NCBI GenBank assembly: GCA_019651435.1 | Contig: BOYI01000001.1 | Location: 434,001-498,000 of the forward strand | Source of the DNA: Pelagibacteraceae bacterium | Lineage (GTDB): Bacteria; Pseudomonadota; Alphaproteobacteria; HIMB59 | Reading direction: 5' to 3' | DNA length: 64,000 nucleotides | In this document: piece by piece, positions 39,537-50,278 of the stretch | How positions within the stretch are numbered: the stretch's first letter is position 1 | Layout of the letters: each line of letters begins with the position of its first letter | Position numbers and translations under genes: made by a program | The notes under the pieces: generated by a model | Database searches by the model: none | Told to the model about the DNA's origin: nothing | The model's input: the letters and a program-made list of their open reading frames with translations, nothing else

Positions 39537-40603
39537 ACAAATAACTGATCTAAAAAGTAAATATGATCATTTGAATGATCAATTAATGAACTCAGAAAAT
39601 TTAGATAATAAACAAATTATCCAAATAAATAAGGATCTATCAAAGCTAGAACCCATAATTTCATTATCAGATACTATCAAAAAATTGGAAAATGAAATTG
39701 AAGGATATAAGGAAATTTTAGAAAATGAAAATGAAGAAGAATTACGATCTTTAGCAAAACAAGAATTACCAATTTATGAAAAAGATCTTGAACAAAAAAA
39801 TAGAGAGTTACTCATAGCTCTACTTCCAAAAGATGAGGCTGATGATAAAAATGTTATTTTAGAAATACGAGCTGGCACAGGTGGAGATGAAGCTGCGTTA
39901 TTCGCAGGAGATTTATTTAGAATGTATGAAAGATATTCTGCCATAAAAAATTGGAACTTTCAGCCAATGGAAAAAAATGAAACAGGATTAAAGGGAGTGA
40001 AAGAGGCGATTATTGAAATTAAAGGTGATGGTGTTTTTAAATTTTTAAAAAATGAATCTGGCGTTCATCGAGTTCAAAGAATTCCAGAAACAGAATCTGG
40101 TGGAAGAATTCATACATCTGCTGCTACCGTAGCTGTTCTTCCTGAGGCTGAAGAAGTAGATGTTGATATTAAAGAGTCTGACTTAAGAATAGATGTATAT
40201 AGATCGGGTGGAGCTGGCGGTCAGTCAGTAAATACTACTGATAGTGCTGTAAGAATAACTCATTTGCCAACTGGGATAGTAGTAACTCAACAAGATGAAC
40301 GTTCACAACATAAAAATAAAGCAAAAGCACTTAAAATTTTGCGATCTAGAATTTATGATGTTGAAAGACAAAAAAAAACAACAAGAAGAGTCTTCCAATA
40401 GAAAAAGTCAAGTAGGATCAGGTGATCGTTCAGAAAGAATAAGAACTTATAATTTTCCTCAAGGAAGGGTTTCTGATCATCGAATTAATCTTACTCTTTA
40501 TAAGTTAGATCAATTTTTAACTGGAGAAGCTTTAGAGGAAATGATATCTGCTCTATCAGCAAGTGAACAGGCTAAAAAACTTAGTCAGCTTGATGCTAAA
40601 TAA
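39523..40603 (+). CDS. prfA: Peptide chain release factor 1 (one frameshift)
   Basis: Recognises UAA and UAG. The catalytic GGQ loop is '[20 protein letters not shown]' and the stop-codon recognition P-x-T motif is in '[20 protein letters not shown]'. A one-base shift near 40370-40400 (A-rich run) precedes '[20 protein letters not shown]'. Joined about 360 residues. It overlaps prmC, the methyltransferase that modifies its GGQ glutamine, by 11 bases: a functional pair. Confidence 0.95.
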
Positions 40604-41446
40604 AAAAATTCAAAATAAAAATGATCTAAGAGATGAAATTAATTTAATACTAAATAATCACTCTTTAAAAAATTCACTTATAGAGTCTCAGTTAATCATT
40701 TCCTACTCAGCAAAAAAATTAAATTATTTTGATGTGAAATTTGATGAAATTGATATTCAAGAAATAAAAAGATTTAGAAGAAAGACTTAAAGGAAAACCT
40801 TTGTCAAAAATTATAAAACAAAAAGGTTTCTGGAAAGATATATTTTACACTGATGAAAATACTTTAGACCCTCGATCAGACTCTGAAATTCTAATAGAGA
40901 ACATTATAAATGATTTAATGCTCAAAAGATACTCAGTTCAATTTTATTGACCTTATGTTGTGGAACTGGCTGTTTAGGAATTTCTTTGTTAAAGAATTTA
41001 AGTCTTCAAAATGTGATTTCATTGATATTTCAAATCAAGCATTGTTGAATTGTAAAAGAAATATTTCTGCTTTATCAGTTGAAAATAGATCTAATATTTT
41101 TGAGTCAGATTTATTTGAGAATTATCCAATTTCAAAAATTAAAAATATTAAATTTATTGTTTGTAATCCTCCTTATATTCCAACTGAGAAGTATTTTTTA
41201 TTAGATAATGAAACCTTACATGATCCAAAGATCTCTTTAGATGGAGGTTTAAATGGTCTTGATTTTTACATAAAAATTATAGAATTTTTAAAAAATCAGC
41301 AATTTACAGGTGATGTTTATTTTGAAATAGATCCACTAATCGTGAAAGAATTGGATAAATTTTTATTAGAAAAAGCTATAAAAATAGTCTATAAAAAACA
41401 AGATTATCTTAATTTAGATAGATTATTAAAGATAACATTCCCATAA
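40593..41446 (+). CDS. prmC: Release factor glutamine methyltransferase PrmC/HemK (frameshifted)
   Basis: Methylates the GGQ glutamine of release factors. Diagnostic pieces are '[19 protein letters not shown]' with '[15 protein letters not shown]', and the catalytic '[14 protein letters not shown]' followed by '[20 protein letters not shown]'. Shifts are near 40785, near 40945 and near 40970-41040, the last within the SAM loop region. Joined about 284 residues. The start at 40593 lies inside prfA. Confidence 0.88.
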
Positions 41447-41495
41447 AACTTAAATTGTAGGGCTTTTGTTTATAGATAATCAAATAAAAAAATAT

Positions 41496-41889
41496 ATGAA
41501 AAATTATCCAAAAAGAAAACCTTTTGGTTCTTCAAGAAAAATTTAACTCTGGTGGAAGAGGGGGTGTTGCTGACTCTCCATATCTTCAAAGTAATGGAAA
41601 TTTAAATGGTTTCAAAAGAAATGGGAAAAACCCTAAAGATCAATATAACGATTTCTTAAACAAAGCTAAGGATGCAAAAGGTCAAGGTGATGAAGTGCTT
41701 GAGCAGTTTTATCTTCAACATGCTGAACATTATTATCGTCAAATGGAACACTCTAATAGAGGTTCCGTTTCACGTAAAATTATTTCAAAAGATAGAACAG
41801 AAACAGATCAAGATAAAAATGTTGAAGTCGCAGTTGATCAGCAAACATCAACTACAGATTTTGATGATTTAGCTAGCCAATTATCCTAG
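41496..41889 (+). CDS. DUF4167 domain protein (one frameshift)
   Basis: Small basic-to-acidic protein. 'MKNYPKRKPFGSSRKN' leads, after a shift near 41535-41545, into 'GRGGVADSPYL' and the conserved helix pair 'KDAKGQGDEVLEQFYLQHAE' plus 'HYYRQMEHSNRG', which is DUF4167. Joined about 130 residues. Function unknown; the low-complexity N-terminus suggests nucleic-acid binding. Conserved position after prmC in alphaproteobacteria. Confidence 0.85.
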
Positions 41890-41890
41890 T

Positions 41891-43367
41891 TTATAATTTA
41901 TTTTTATAACCATCTATTTCTTGATTCTTTAAAACCACTAATTTTTTTAGCTCCTCTAGTTGTTGATCATTTAACTTTCTGCCTGAGGGTAGTTTTAAAG
42001 TAGATGGATTTACTTGCTTGCCATTCACAATTATTTCGTAGTGCAAATGAGGGCCAGTAGATCTACCTGTCGATCCTACAAATCCAATTACATCGCCTTG
42101 TTTTACCCTTACGCCTCCATATACACCCTTTTTAAAACCATTTAAGTGAGCGTAAGCAGTTTTATAAGTGCTATCATGACGAATACGAATATAATTACCG
42201 TAACTTCCATTTTTTCCTGCAAACTCTACTACGCCATTTCCAGCTGCAAAAATAGGAGTGCCTGTAGGAGCGGCGAAATCTACTCCCTTATGCATTTTGT
42301 TATATCCTAAAATTGGGTGCTTTCTCATACCATAATTTGAGCTTAATCGAGCACCGTTTATTGGAGTTTTCATCAAACTTTTAGTCATGCCCTTTCCATT
42401 TTCATCAAAATATTCGCTAAATTCATCATTTGAATAAAGATAGTAAATTAAAGGAGTACCTCGTGAGCTAAGAACGAGGTATTCAGGGTCATCAATTTGA
42501 ACTGTTTTTCCTTGATCATTTTTTCTTCTTGTAAAAAGCGCTTCAAAATAATCACCTTCGTAAATATCTCTTTGAAAATCAACATCAAAGCTATAAATCC
42601 TTATAATTTCTGTAATAATTAATTCTGATAAGCCAGCTTTCTTCATTGCTTGATATAAGCTTGTTGTAATTTCTCCACTTACAAAAATTTTCTCTTCAAA
42701 TAGTTCTATTTGACGAATTTCATATGCAAAATTTTTATCGATATAATTTACAATTAGTTCTTGATTTTCAGAAAATCGATAAATCATTTTGAATTTTTCT
42801 AAATTATCTTCAATATTATAATTTGACTGAACTTTCACTATATCTCCAAGATAAATTTTAGAAAAATCATATATATCTTTGCCATTTATCAATAAACGAT
42901 CAATGTCTCTTCCTTTTAGCCCACCCTTTCTGAGTATCTTTGCAAAATTATCTCCTTGATTAACTGATATTTCTTCGAATTGATCTTTTTCTATTTCAGA
43001 AATTAATTCTTCTTCAGTTTTTAATTGAACAGGAGGACCTATCTTAGTATTTATATATTGAAACTTGCTTTCTTTCTCTTGATCAAATAAGTCAAATAAA
43101 TTATCAAAAGCGATATCTTTGAAATAATTTTTAGATTTTTCTTCATTCAAATTGTGGGTCTGATAAGTTTTCAATATCTATTTTTTCATAATATTTTTGG
43201 AATAACTCTTTATCAAAATAGTTAATATTCATATCCTCAAAAAGAACCAAATCCTCTTGATAATATTTTGAAAATTCTTGATAGCTAATATAGAAAAAAA
43301 ATAAGCTAAAACTAAAAAGCGTTAAACTAATTAATATTTTAATACTGAAACTGTTTGTTCTTATCAT
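41891..43367 (-). CDS. M23 family metallopeptidase (murein hydrolase type), one frameshift
   Basis: N-terminal membrane anchor ('ISLTLFSFSLFFFYIS') joins after a shift near 43145-43175 a long body ending in an M23 (LytM) domain. Zinc ligands are His and Asp in 'MHKGVDFAAPTGTPIFAAG' and His-x-His in 'GRSTGPHLHYEIIVNG'. A preceding stretch at about 42540-42900 resembles the OapA/M23 N-terminal domains. Joined about 490 residues. Likely a periplasmic peptidoglycan endopeptidase or amidase activator. Divergent from the Gate-domain gene with 44 bases between. Confidence 0.87.
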
Positions 43368-43411
43368 TAATTTCTTTATAAAGGATTAAATTTTAATCAA
43401 TATATACATAA

Positions 43412-44365
43412 ATGAAAAATATCCAAAAAGTACTTACTGATATTATTCAAGAAAGTAGCAAAATATTTTGGGTATTATTTAAAGTAATTTTACCAGTTAT
43501 TATTATAATTCGCGCTTTAGAATTACTAGGAGCAATTCCCTATTTAGCTAAATTTTTAGAACCATTAACAAGTTTCATAGGAATAGATGGCTCACTTGGT
43601 CTTGTTTGGATGGCGGCTATATTGGTAAATATTTATGCAGGCATGGCTGCTTTTGCTAGTCTTCAACCCATCTTTGATTATACGGTCGCAGAAACAACTA
43701 TATTAGGTCTCATAATTTTAATAGCACATAGTTTGCCCATTGAAGTAGCTATAGCAAGGCAATCAAGAGTCTCAGCAATATTTAATTTACTATTTCGTTT
43801 TATCAATGCAGTAATTGCGGGTAAAATTTTAAATTATATTTTTATCAAGTTTGAACTTTTTAATGAAAAAAATAGCTCAATATTAGATATTCCCTCAAGC
43901 GTTGTTTCTAATTTGGATTGGTTAATTCTTCAGTCTAAAAATTTTCTTATAATTTTTGTGATAATTTTTTTGATCATTTCAACAATCAATATTCTAAAAT
44001 TTATAGGACTCTGGCAATTCATTATAAATATTTTAAAAATTCCACTTTCTTATTTAGGAATGTCTGAAAAGGTAGCTAATATTATTTTAATTGGACTTAC
44101 CTTGGGTATTTCATTTGGTGGAGGGTTTTTAATTGAAGAGTCTAAAAAGAATAACATATCAAAAAAAGATATACTTTTATCCTTATCATTCCTTAGTCTT
44201 TGTCATAGTATTATTGAAGATACTATACTTATTTTACTTTTGGGAAGTCACATTAGTGGAATATTATTTTTTAGAATGATTTACACAATTGTAATCATTC
44301 TATTTATGAAATATTTATTAGATACAAAACTTGAAAATAAAATATTAGATAAAGCTTACATATGA
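43412..44365 (+). CDS. Gate-domain (nucleoside recognition) membrane protein
   Basis: 317 residues with about eight hydrophobic helices. Two Gate-type repeats are suggested by 'GLVWMAAILVNIYAGMAAFA' and 'IGLTLGISFGGGFLIEESKK'. The family includes SpoIIM/SpmA-SpmB-like proteins and parts of nucleoside and ferrous iron permeases; the substrate is not known here. It overlaps the DUF1045 gene by 4 bases, so the two are likely coexpressed. Confidence 0.75.
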   Translation: MKNIQKVLTDIIQESSKIFWVLFKVILPVIIIIRALELLGAIPYLAKFLEPLTSFIGIDGSLGLVWMAAILVNIYAGMAAFASLQPIFDYTVAETTILGLIILIAHSLPIEVAIARQSRVSAIFNLLFRFINAVIAGKILNYIFIKFELFNEKNSSILDIPSSVVSNLDWLILQSKNFLIIFVIIFLIISTINILKFIGLWQFIINILKIPLSYLGMSEKVANIILIGLTLGISFGGGFLIEESKKNNISKKDILLSLSFLSLCHSIIEDTILILLLGSHISGILFFRMIYTIVIILFMKYLLDTKLENKILDKAYI

Positions 44366-44982
44366 CTAGTTATATTCAATTTCCTCGATATTGTTTATTT
44401 TTAATACCTGATAAAAATTTTACTGATGATTTTGAAAATTTTTGTGATCAAAATTCTATAGATAATTTGTTATTGGATGAATCAATTTATGGATTTCACT
44501 CAACTGTGAAGGCTCCATTTTATTTATCTCATTTATATTCTGAAGATTTGCTAATAGAAAAATTTCAAAATATTGATAAAAAAACTATTTCTTCACTCTT
44601 ATCAAAAGCATATTTAGTAAATAAATTAGATCGTTTTAAAAATACATTAGTATTAAGATTTCATCAAAATGATAATTTTGATTTTATGATTAATAATCTT
44701 ATGAGGGAATTTGATTTATATAGAAAAACTCTCAATAATTCTGAAATTAAAAAAGATATTATGAGATTTGATCAACTTTCAAAGAAGGAATTAATGTATT
44801 ATCAAATTTGGGGATATCCATTCTATTTTGAGTGCTCTTTTCATCATATTACACTTCCTCTTCATCAAAAAGCTAATCAAGATTATTTAAATTCAATTCA
44901 TGAAGTCAAATATGAAAAACTTAGTTTATTGAGGCAAAATAGTATAAATGAGAATTTTGAAGAAATTTCAAGTTTATCATAG
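44362..44982 (+). CDS. DUF1045 family protein (2H phosphoesterase-like)
   Basis: 206 residues. Two His-x-Thr motifs typical of the 2H phosphoesterase fold are present: 'IYGFHSTVKAPFYL' and 'CSFHHITLPLH'. 'LSKKELMYYQIWGYPFYFE' is the conserved DUF1045 segment. Members are known from phosphonate-utilisation clusters, but no phn gene is near. Probably hydrolyses a cyclic phosphate or related diester; substrate unknown. Ends in a hairpin terminator shared with livK. Confidence 0.82.
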   Translation: MTSYIQFPRYCLFLIPDKNFTDDFENFCDQNSIDNLLLDESIYGFHSTVKAPFYLSHLYSEDLLIEKFQNIDKKTISSLLSKAYLVNKLDRFKNTLVLRFHQNDNFDFMINNLMREFDLYRKTLNNSEIKKDIMRFDQLSKKELMYYQIWGYPFYFECSFHHITLPLHQKANQDYLNSIHEVKYEKLSLLRQNSINENFEEISSLS

Positions 44983-45004
44983 GGCTTAAAAAACTAAGCC
45001 CTAT
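44979..45004. terminator. Bidirectional hairpin between DUF1045 and livK
   Basis: A perfect 10-bp inverted repeat (ATAGGGCTTA / TAAGCCCTAT) with a 6-base A-rich loop. It lies between the convergent ends of the DUF1045 gene (stop at 44980-44982, inside the left arm) and livK (stop at 45020). No strict T-run follows on either strand, though both flanks are AT-rich. Best read as a shared transcription terminator or 3'-end stabiliser. Confidence 0.6.
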
Positions 45005-45019
45005 GAATAAAATTAAGCT

Positions 45020-46122
45020 TTATAGGTAATCGTAACCACCATTTTCCCAAACATACCAAACGTATCCAGGGAGTGTAACATCACCTTTATCATCAAAGCT
45101 AAGGCTACCTAAAACAGTATCGAAACTTCCAGAATTTAGAGAGTCTAATACTGAGTCAGAGTCATTACTTCCAGCTGCACCAGCTGCTTGAGCCCATGTT
45201 TGAATTGCAGCATAAGTATAAAGCACATAACCTTCAGGTGTAATTCCTGCATCTGTGAATTTCTTCACCAATCCAGCGTTAGCAGGATCTTTTGCTGGAT
45301 CAGGACTAAATGTCATAAGAGTACCTTGTCCTGCATCACCTGTGATTGCCCAATATTCTAGAGTAACAAGAGCATCACCAGAAATTAATTGAGTATCCAT
45401 TCCTTGATCTCTCATTTGACGTACCATTAGTCCTGCTTCTGTGTGGTAACCACCAACATATAAAGCATCAATATTGTTTTGCTTTAACTTTGAAACAAGT
45501 GCTGAATAGTCTTTTTCTCCAGCTGTGTATGCTTCATAAAGAGCTGTATTGCCACCTAAAGCTTCAAAAGCTGCCATAGTTGCATCTGCTAAACCTTTTC
45601 CGTATGCAGTTTTGTCGTGAACAATCGCAACATTTTTGCCACTGTAATTATCAAAAAGGTATTGTCCTGCTACTTGACCTTGTTGATCATCTCTACCACA
45701 GACTCTGTGAGTATAAGGACCAGGTCTTTCATCAGTTAAAGCAGGGTTAGTAGAAGCAGGGGAAATTTGGATAATCCCTTTCTTCATTGTAGACTGAAGA
45801 AGCAGGAATTGATGATCCTGAACAAAAGTGTCCAGCAACAAAGCTAACACCTTGACCAGCAAGATCATTTGCCACTGCCAACTGCTTGTTTTGGATCACA
45901 AGCATCGTCACCAACGATTAACTCTAGCATTGCCCGTTAACACCACCATTAGCATTAATATCGCAACTGCCATCTCTGCTCCAGCTTTCATTTGTTCACC
46001 AAATGAAGCATATTGACCACTCATAGGCCCAACTGTTGCTATTTTTACTGCATGACTTCCAGCAAAAGCTGTAGAAAAGTCATTGCAAATAAAGCAACGA
46101 TAATAGATGTAAGTTTATTCAT
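45020..46122 (-). CDS. livK: Branched-chain amino acid ABC transporter substrate-binding protein (frameshifted N-terminal part)
   Basis: Periplasmic binding protein of the LIV family. A signal peptide starts at 46122 ('MNKLTSIIVALFAM'). 'IATVGPMSGQYASFGEQMKA', 'LIVGDDACDPKQAV' and 'VAGHFCSGSSIPASS' follow through about four indels between 45790 and 46080. From 45868 down the frame is intact: 'IIQISPASTNPALTDERPGP', 'YLFDNYSGKNVAIVHDKTAY', 'GGYHTEAGLMVRQMRDQG'. Codon use is more GC-rich than neighbours and the Shine-Dalgarno is strong, both fitting very high expression. Last gene of the liv cluster, probably with its own promoter. Confidence 0.93.
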
Positions 46123-46128
46123 TGTTTT

Positions 46129-46134
46129 CCTCCT
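46129..46134 (-). promoter_or_regulatory. Strong ribosome binding site of livK
   Basis: AGGAGG on the minus strand, 6 bases before the livK ATG. It is one of the few perfect Shine-Dalgarno sequences noticed in the window and fixes the livK start. The interval upstream to 46185 also holds the palindrome GAACGTTC at 46141-46148, which could be an operator half-site or coincidence. Confidence 0.75.
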
Positions 46135-46185
46135 ATATAGGAACGTTCAAAATAAATAATTCTTAAAGTGGATACAAGGAATTGA

Positions 46186-46511
46186 TTATTTATTTTTATA
46201 GGAGAAAAAGCCTGATTTTTGATATTTCCAAGGATATTGATTAACCATGTAGCTTATTTTAGCAATTCTATATGAAATCAAAGAAATTAGGGACAGTGTA
46301 ATGAAATCAATTAAAAACATTACTACTGAGAGTAGTTCTTGTTCAAAAAGTGCAAATAGTAAAAAACGATCAAATGCTGTCAATAGCAGTACATAAAAAT
46401 CATTAAAGAAATAGGCTGCCAAGTATTTGCCATGGCTTTTCCTAATTGATAACTACACCATCCAAAAAGTGTAAGTGTCATTAAAAGAAATTGAATTAAA
46501 TGAAACTCCAT
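46186..46511 (-). CDS. DUF6867 family membrane protein (one frameshift)
   Basis: About 108 residues. It starts '[20 protein letters not shown]' and 'LGKAMANTWQP', shifts by one base near 46410-46425, and continues with helices ('FDRFLLFALFEQELLSVVMF') to the conserved end 'RIAKISYMVNQYPWKYQKSG'. This C-terminus matches DUF6867, a small membrane protein encoded with liv transporter genes in alphaproteobacteria. It may modulate or stabilise the LivHM permease; no biochemical role is known to me. The start lies inside the end of livF. Confidence 0.75.
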
Positions 46512-47207
46512 TATGCTCCTCTAGATATGCTTTTTTAATTTCAGAATTTTCTAATAATTGTTTTGAGTCACCGCTTATAGTAACTTTTCCATTTACCAAA
46601 ACATATCCTCTATCTGATAACTTTAAAGCTCCAAAGCATTTTGCTCAACCAATAAAATTGTAGTTTTGTTTTCTTATTTATTCTTTTAATGGTTTCAAAA
46701 ATTTGTTTTACAATAATTGGTGCCATCCTAAGGAAAGGTTCGTCAAGAAGAAGTAAACTTGGTTGTGATACTAAAGCCTGGCCAATGAAAGCATTTGTTG
46801 TTCTCCTCCTGAAAGAGTTCCTCCACGTTGATTTATTCTTTCTTTAAGTCTTGGAAAAATTTCAAAAACAAAATCTAAATTAATTTCTTTTCTTTTTTTT
46901 GAGGATCTCCAATTAATAGATTTTCATAAACTGTTAATTTAGGAAATATTCGTTTTTCCTTCTGGTGACTGAGAAACTCCCATTCGAATTATTTCATGAG
47001 TAGGTAATGAAGATATATCAGTGTTATTAAAATAAATTGAACCTGTTTTTGCAGGTACAATACCACATAAAGTCATTAATAAAGTTGATTTACCTGCACC
47101 ATTTGAACCAATTATTGAGACGATTTCACCTTGTTTACTTCAATAGAAACATTGTCTAAAGCTTGAATATTTCCATAATAGCTACTTATATTTTCTGCTT
47201 TTAACAT
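46453..47207 (-). CDS. livF: Branched-chain amino acid ABC transporter ATPase LivF (frameshifted)
   Basis: '[20 protein letters not shown]', Walker A '[19 protein letters not shown]', '[20 protein letters not shown]', signature '[12 protein letters not shown]' and Walker B '[20 protein letters not shown]' are readable after repairing about five single-base shifts between 46640 and 47150. The C-terminus '[10 protein letters not shown]' is normal for LivF, but the open frame runs about 15 codons further to a stop at 46453. Starts right after livG. Confidence 0.9.
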
Positions 47208-47991
47208 CTACTCTTCACCTAAATATGCTTTAATCACTTCAGGATTACCTTTGACTTCATTTGGCATACCTTCTGCAATTTTTTTCCATAATCTAAAACA
47301 ACCACTTTATCAGAAATGCCCATTACAACGCTCATATCATGTTCAATTAATAATATGGAGATTTTATGTTCGTCTTTTATAAATTTCAGTAAACTATTCA
47401 ATTCTAGTGACTCATTAGCATTAAGACCTGCGGCCGGTTCATCTAAGCAAAGAAGTTTCGGATCTGTGCACATAGATCGACATATTTCTACTTTTTTTTG
47501 TTGACCATAAGGTAAATTTCCTGCCTCAATATCAGCACGATCAGTTAAATTTATTTTATCTAGCCAATATTTGGCTAATTCCTTAGCTTCATTTTCTGCA
47601 TTTAAAAGGATTTAGCATTGATTAATCCTTTAAGAGAATAAAGCGAAGCTGTCATCAACTTGTTATGCTGTGCAACAATTAAGTTTTCTAGGACTGTCAT
47701 TTGAGGAAAAAGTCTAATATTCTTGAAAAGTTCTAGCAACTTTAGCTTTTTGAGGAATAGTAAAATCATTCATTCTCTCTAAATAAAATTTTTTATCTGA
47801 ATTTAATAAGATCTCCCAACAGTTGGTTTGTAGAATCCAGTAATACAATTAAAGACAGTAGTTTTTCCTGCTCCATTTGGGCCTATGAGAGATGTGATAG
47901 TATTTTTTTCAACATTAAATGAAACATCGTCAATGGCAACCAAGCCACCAAATTTCATAGTTAAATGATTGATTTCTAAAATATTATTCAT
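47208..47991 (-). CDS. livG: Branched-chain amino acid ABC transporter ATPase LivG (frameshifted)
   Basis: 'LEINHLTMKFGGLVAIDDVS', Walker A 'SLIGPNGAGKTTVFNCITGF', 'KVARTFQNIRLFPQMTVLEN', signature 'AGNLPYGQQKKVEICRSM' and Walker B 'PKLLCLDEPAAGLNANESLE' identify LivG. Indels lie near 47810, 47725, 47610 and 47285. Ends 'VIKAYLGEE'. ATP-binding subunit paired with LivF on the inner face of the membrane. The ATG overlaps the livM stop. Confidence 0.92.
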
Positions 47992-49246
47992 TTTTTATTT
48001 AGTAAAATTGATGGTTCACGGTTTGGCAAGAAGACCTCGAGGTTTCATGATCATGATGACGATCATCGCTAAGCCAAAAGCTAGCATTCGAAATTGTTCT
48101 AATTCTCGAAAGAGTTCAGTACTACCTATGAGAACAATTGAGGCTATACAACTCCAATTTGACTACCCATTCCTCCAAGAACTACGATAGCCAATATTAT
48201 TGCTGACTCAATAAATGTAAAACTTTCAGGACTTACAAAACCTTGCCTTGTAGCAAAAAAGAACCAGCAAAACCTCCAAACATAGCTCCAATTGCGAAAG
48301 CTGTTAACTTTGTATTTGTTGGATTTATACCAATAGCTCTACAAGCAGTTTCATCTTCACGAAGTGCTTCCCAAGCTCTACCTACAGGAAGATTTCGAAT
48401 TTTTATTGTAAAGAAATTTGTTATTAAAGCTAAAATTAGTATTAGGTAATATAAAAAAATAATTCTGTGCATCGTTGAGTATTCTAACCAAAGAGTTCAT
48501 GAAAAGTTGTATCTTCACTCTTTCGAGCAAAAGGAAAACCAAAAAAACTAGGACGAGGTATTCTGCTATACCATCAGGACCATTAGTGAACTCATACCAA
48601 TTCAATAAGATTAGTCTTATGATTTCTCCAAAACCTAATGTGACAATAGCTAGGTAGTCACCTCTAAGCCTTAATACCGGAAAACCAAGAATATTCCGCG
48701 AATGCTGCTAAAATACCTGCTAAAGGTAAGCATATCCAAAAAGATAGATCAAAGTTGTCGCTAAAAGCGCATAAGAGTAGCACCTACAGCAAAAAAGCAA
48801 CATATCCTAAATCCAATAAAACCCTAACCCCTACAACAATATTTAATCCCCATCCTAACATGACATAGGTTAATACAAGTGTAGCTACATCAACAACATA
48901 TCTATTAGCAAAAGGCATAAAGGGAGCGTAAAAGCTATAATTGCTGCCCCAGCTCCTAAATAAAAATTAAGTTTTTTTAAAAATTTTTTTTATTTTCTTC
49001 AGAGTCTTCCTTTGGTTTTCTTTGTATCTTTGAAAACCAATAAATATGAAATAAAAATCTAACTCCGACTATGAAACCTACAACTAAAAAAGCTATGATA
49101 AAGTTATAATTAAATATTAAACCGGTAGAGTCTGTTGTTGAAATTTCTGTTCTAAATCCAACTATAGGTATTAATAAAACGGTAGCTATTAATCCAGTAA
49201 AAATAAGATCTTTAATAATAAGAGATAAATTTTTTTTGGAAGTCAT
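47988..49246 (-). CDS. livM: Branched-chain amino acid ABC transporter permease LivM (many frameshifts)
   Basis: An N-terminal hydrophobic extension ('[20 protein letters not shown]') as in alphaproteobacterial LivM is followed by the permease core with '[20 protein letters not shown]' and '[20 protein letters not shown]', then '[20 protein letters not shown]' and '[13 protein letters not shown]'. At least six indels fall between 48140 and 48960. About 420 codons. Overlaps livG at its stop and abuts livH. Confidence 0.88.
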
Positions 49247-50160
49247 TAGACCTTTTCAACTTCTGGCTTTCCAAGAATTCCATATGGTCTAAAAATTAGC
49301 ACTATGACCAAGATACTGAAGACAGCGACATCCTTATATTCAATAGTAAAGTATGCTGACCAAAAAGTTTCAATTAATCCAATTAGCAAACCTCCAATGA
49401 CAGCTCCAGGAATAGATCCAATTCCGCCTAAAACTGCAGCTGTAAAAGCTTTTATACCTGTCAAAAAACCTATAAAGAAATCAATCACTCCATAGTAAAG
49501 GACGAACATCATTCCAGCTACTGAAGCTAAAGATGCACCGATGATAAAAGTAATTGAAATTGTTTTATCTACATTTATGCCTAAAAGCTTAGACATAGTA
49601 AGATCTTGCTCACAAGCTCTTTGAGATCTTCCCAGAGGAGTTTTAGAAATAATATATGAAAAAATAGATAATAAAATTATTGTAATTATAATTATAAAAA
49701 TTTGTAAGTAACTTAAACTAACTACAAGAGAACCATTTTCAAAAAAAGTAAAACCTCCCTGTATAACAGGTTGAATAGGTTTAATTTTAGCACCTTGGGA
49801 TACTTGAACAAAGTTTTGCAAAAAAATTGATGCACCAAGAGCTGTGATTAAAGCTGCTAAACGAAAAGATCCTCTTAAAGGACGATAAGCTACTCTTTCA
49901 AGCGTCCATCCATATACACTTGTTATTAATATAGCTGCAAAAAGAACAACTAAAAGGGCTAAGGGAAGGAAAGCCCCAGTGCCTACACCTAGAATCACCA
50001 TTGCAATAAGAGATACAAAAGAACCAATCATAAAGACATCTCCATGTGCAAAGTTAATCATTCCAATAATGCCGTAAACCATCGTATATCCGATAGCTAT
50101 CAGTCCATAAATAGACCCTAAGGTAAGAGAGTTGATTAGTTGTTGAAGAAAATATTCCAT
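49246..50160 (-). CDS. livH: Branched-chain amino acid ABC transporter permease LivH
   Basis: 304 residues, intact, about eight membrane helices. 'NSLTLGSIYGLIAIGYTMVY', 'GMINFAHGDVFMIGSFVSLI', 'ERVAYRPLRGSFRLAALITA', 'SKTPLGRSQRACEQDLTMSK' (EAA-like loop contacting the ATPases) and 'GIKAFTAAVLGGIGSIPGAV' are typical. First gene of the liv cluster; the promoter must lie in the gap 50161-50278. Confidence 0.95.
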   Translation of the reverse strand: MEYFLQQLINSLTLGSIYGLIAIGYTMVYGIIGMINFAHGDVFMIGSFVSLIAMVILGVGTGAFLPLALLVVLFAAILITSVYGWTLERVAYRPLRGSFRLAALITALGASIFLQNFVQVSQGAKIKPIQPVIQGGFTFFENGSLVVSLSYLQIFIIIITIILLSIFSYIISKTPLGRSQRACEQDLTMSKLLGINVDKTISITFIIGASLASVAGMMFVLYYGVIDFFIGFLTGIKAFTAAVLGGIGSIPGAVIGGLLIGLIETFWSAYFTIEYKDVAVFSILVIVLIFRPYGILGKPEVEKV

Positions 50161-50278
50161 ACTTTTAATCCCTCGGAAATATACCCTATTAATACATAAA
50201 AATTAAGTCAGTTAATCGTAAGTTAGTTTGATTTATTATATTCAATATGATTAGTTAATTTAGGTATATTTGATAAAT
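50161..50278. promoter_or_regulatory. Divergent intergenic region livH / dsbA-like gene
   Basis: 118 bases, very AT-rich, holding the divergent promoters of the liv cluster (minus) and the thioredoxin-fold gene (plus). TATGAT at 50246-50251 is a possible plus-strand -10, but no -35 at normal spacing is recognisable. No other conserved element seen. Confidence 0.4.

Noticed and set aside
46123-46185. Riboswitch or attenuator before livK
   Set aside because: The interval is about 60 bases, with only a short palindrome and a strong Shine-Dalgarno; too short for a known aptamer and no leader peptide.
45828-48657. Plus-strand open frames across the liv genes
   Set aside because: They lie antisense to clear livK, livF, livG and livM coding sequence, are short, and match no family; they arise where indels break the true minus-strand frames.
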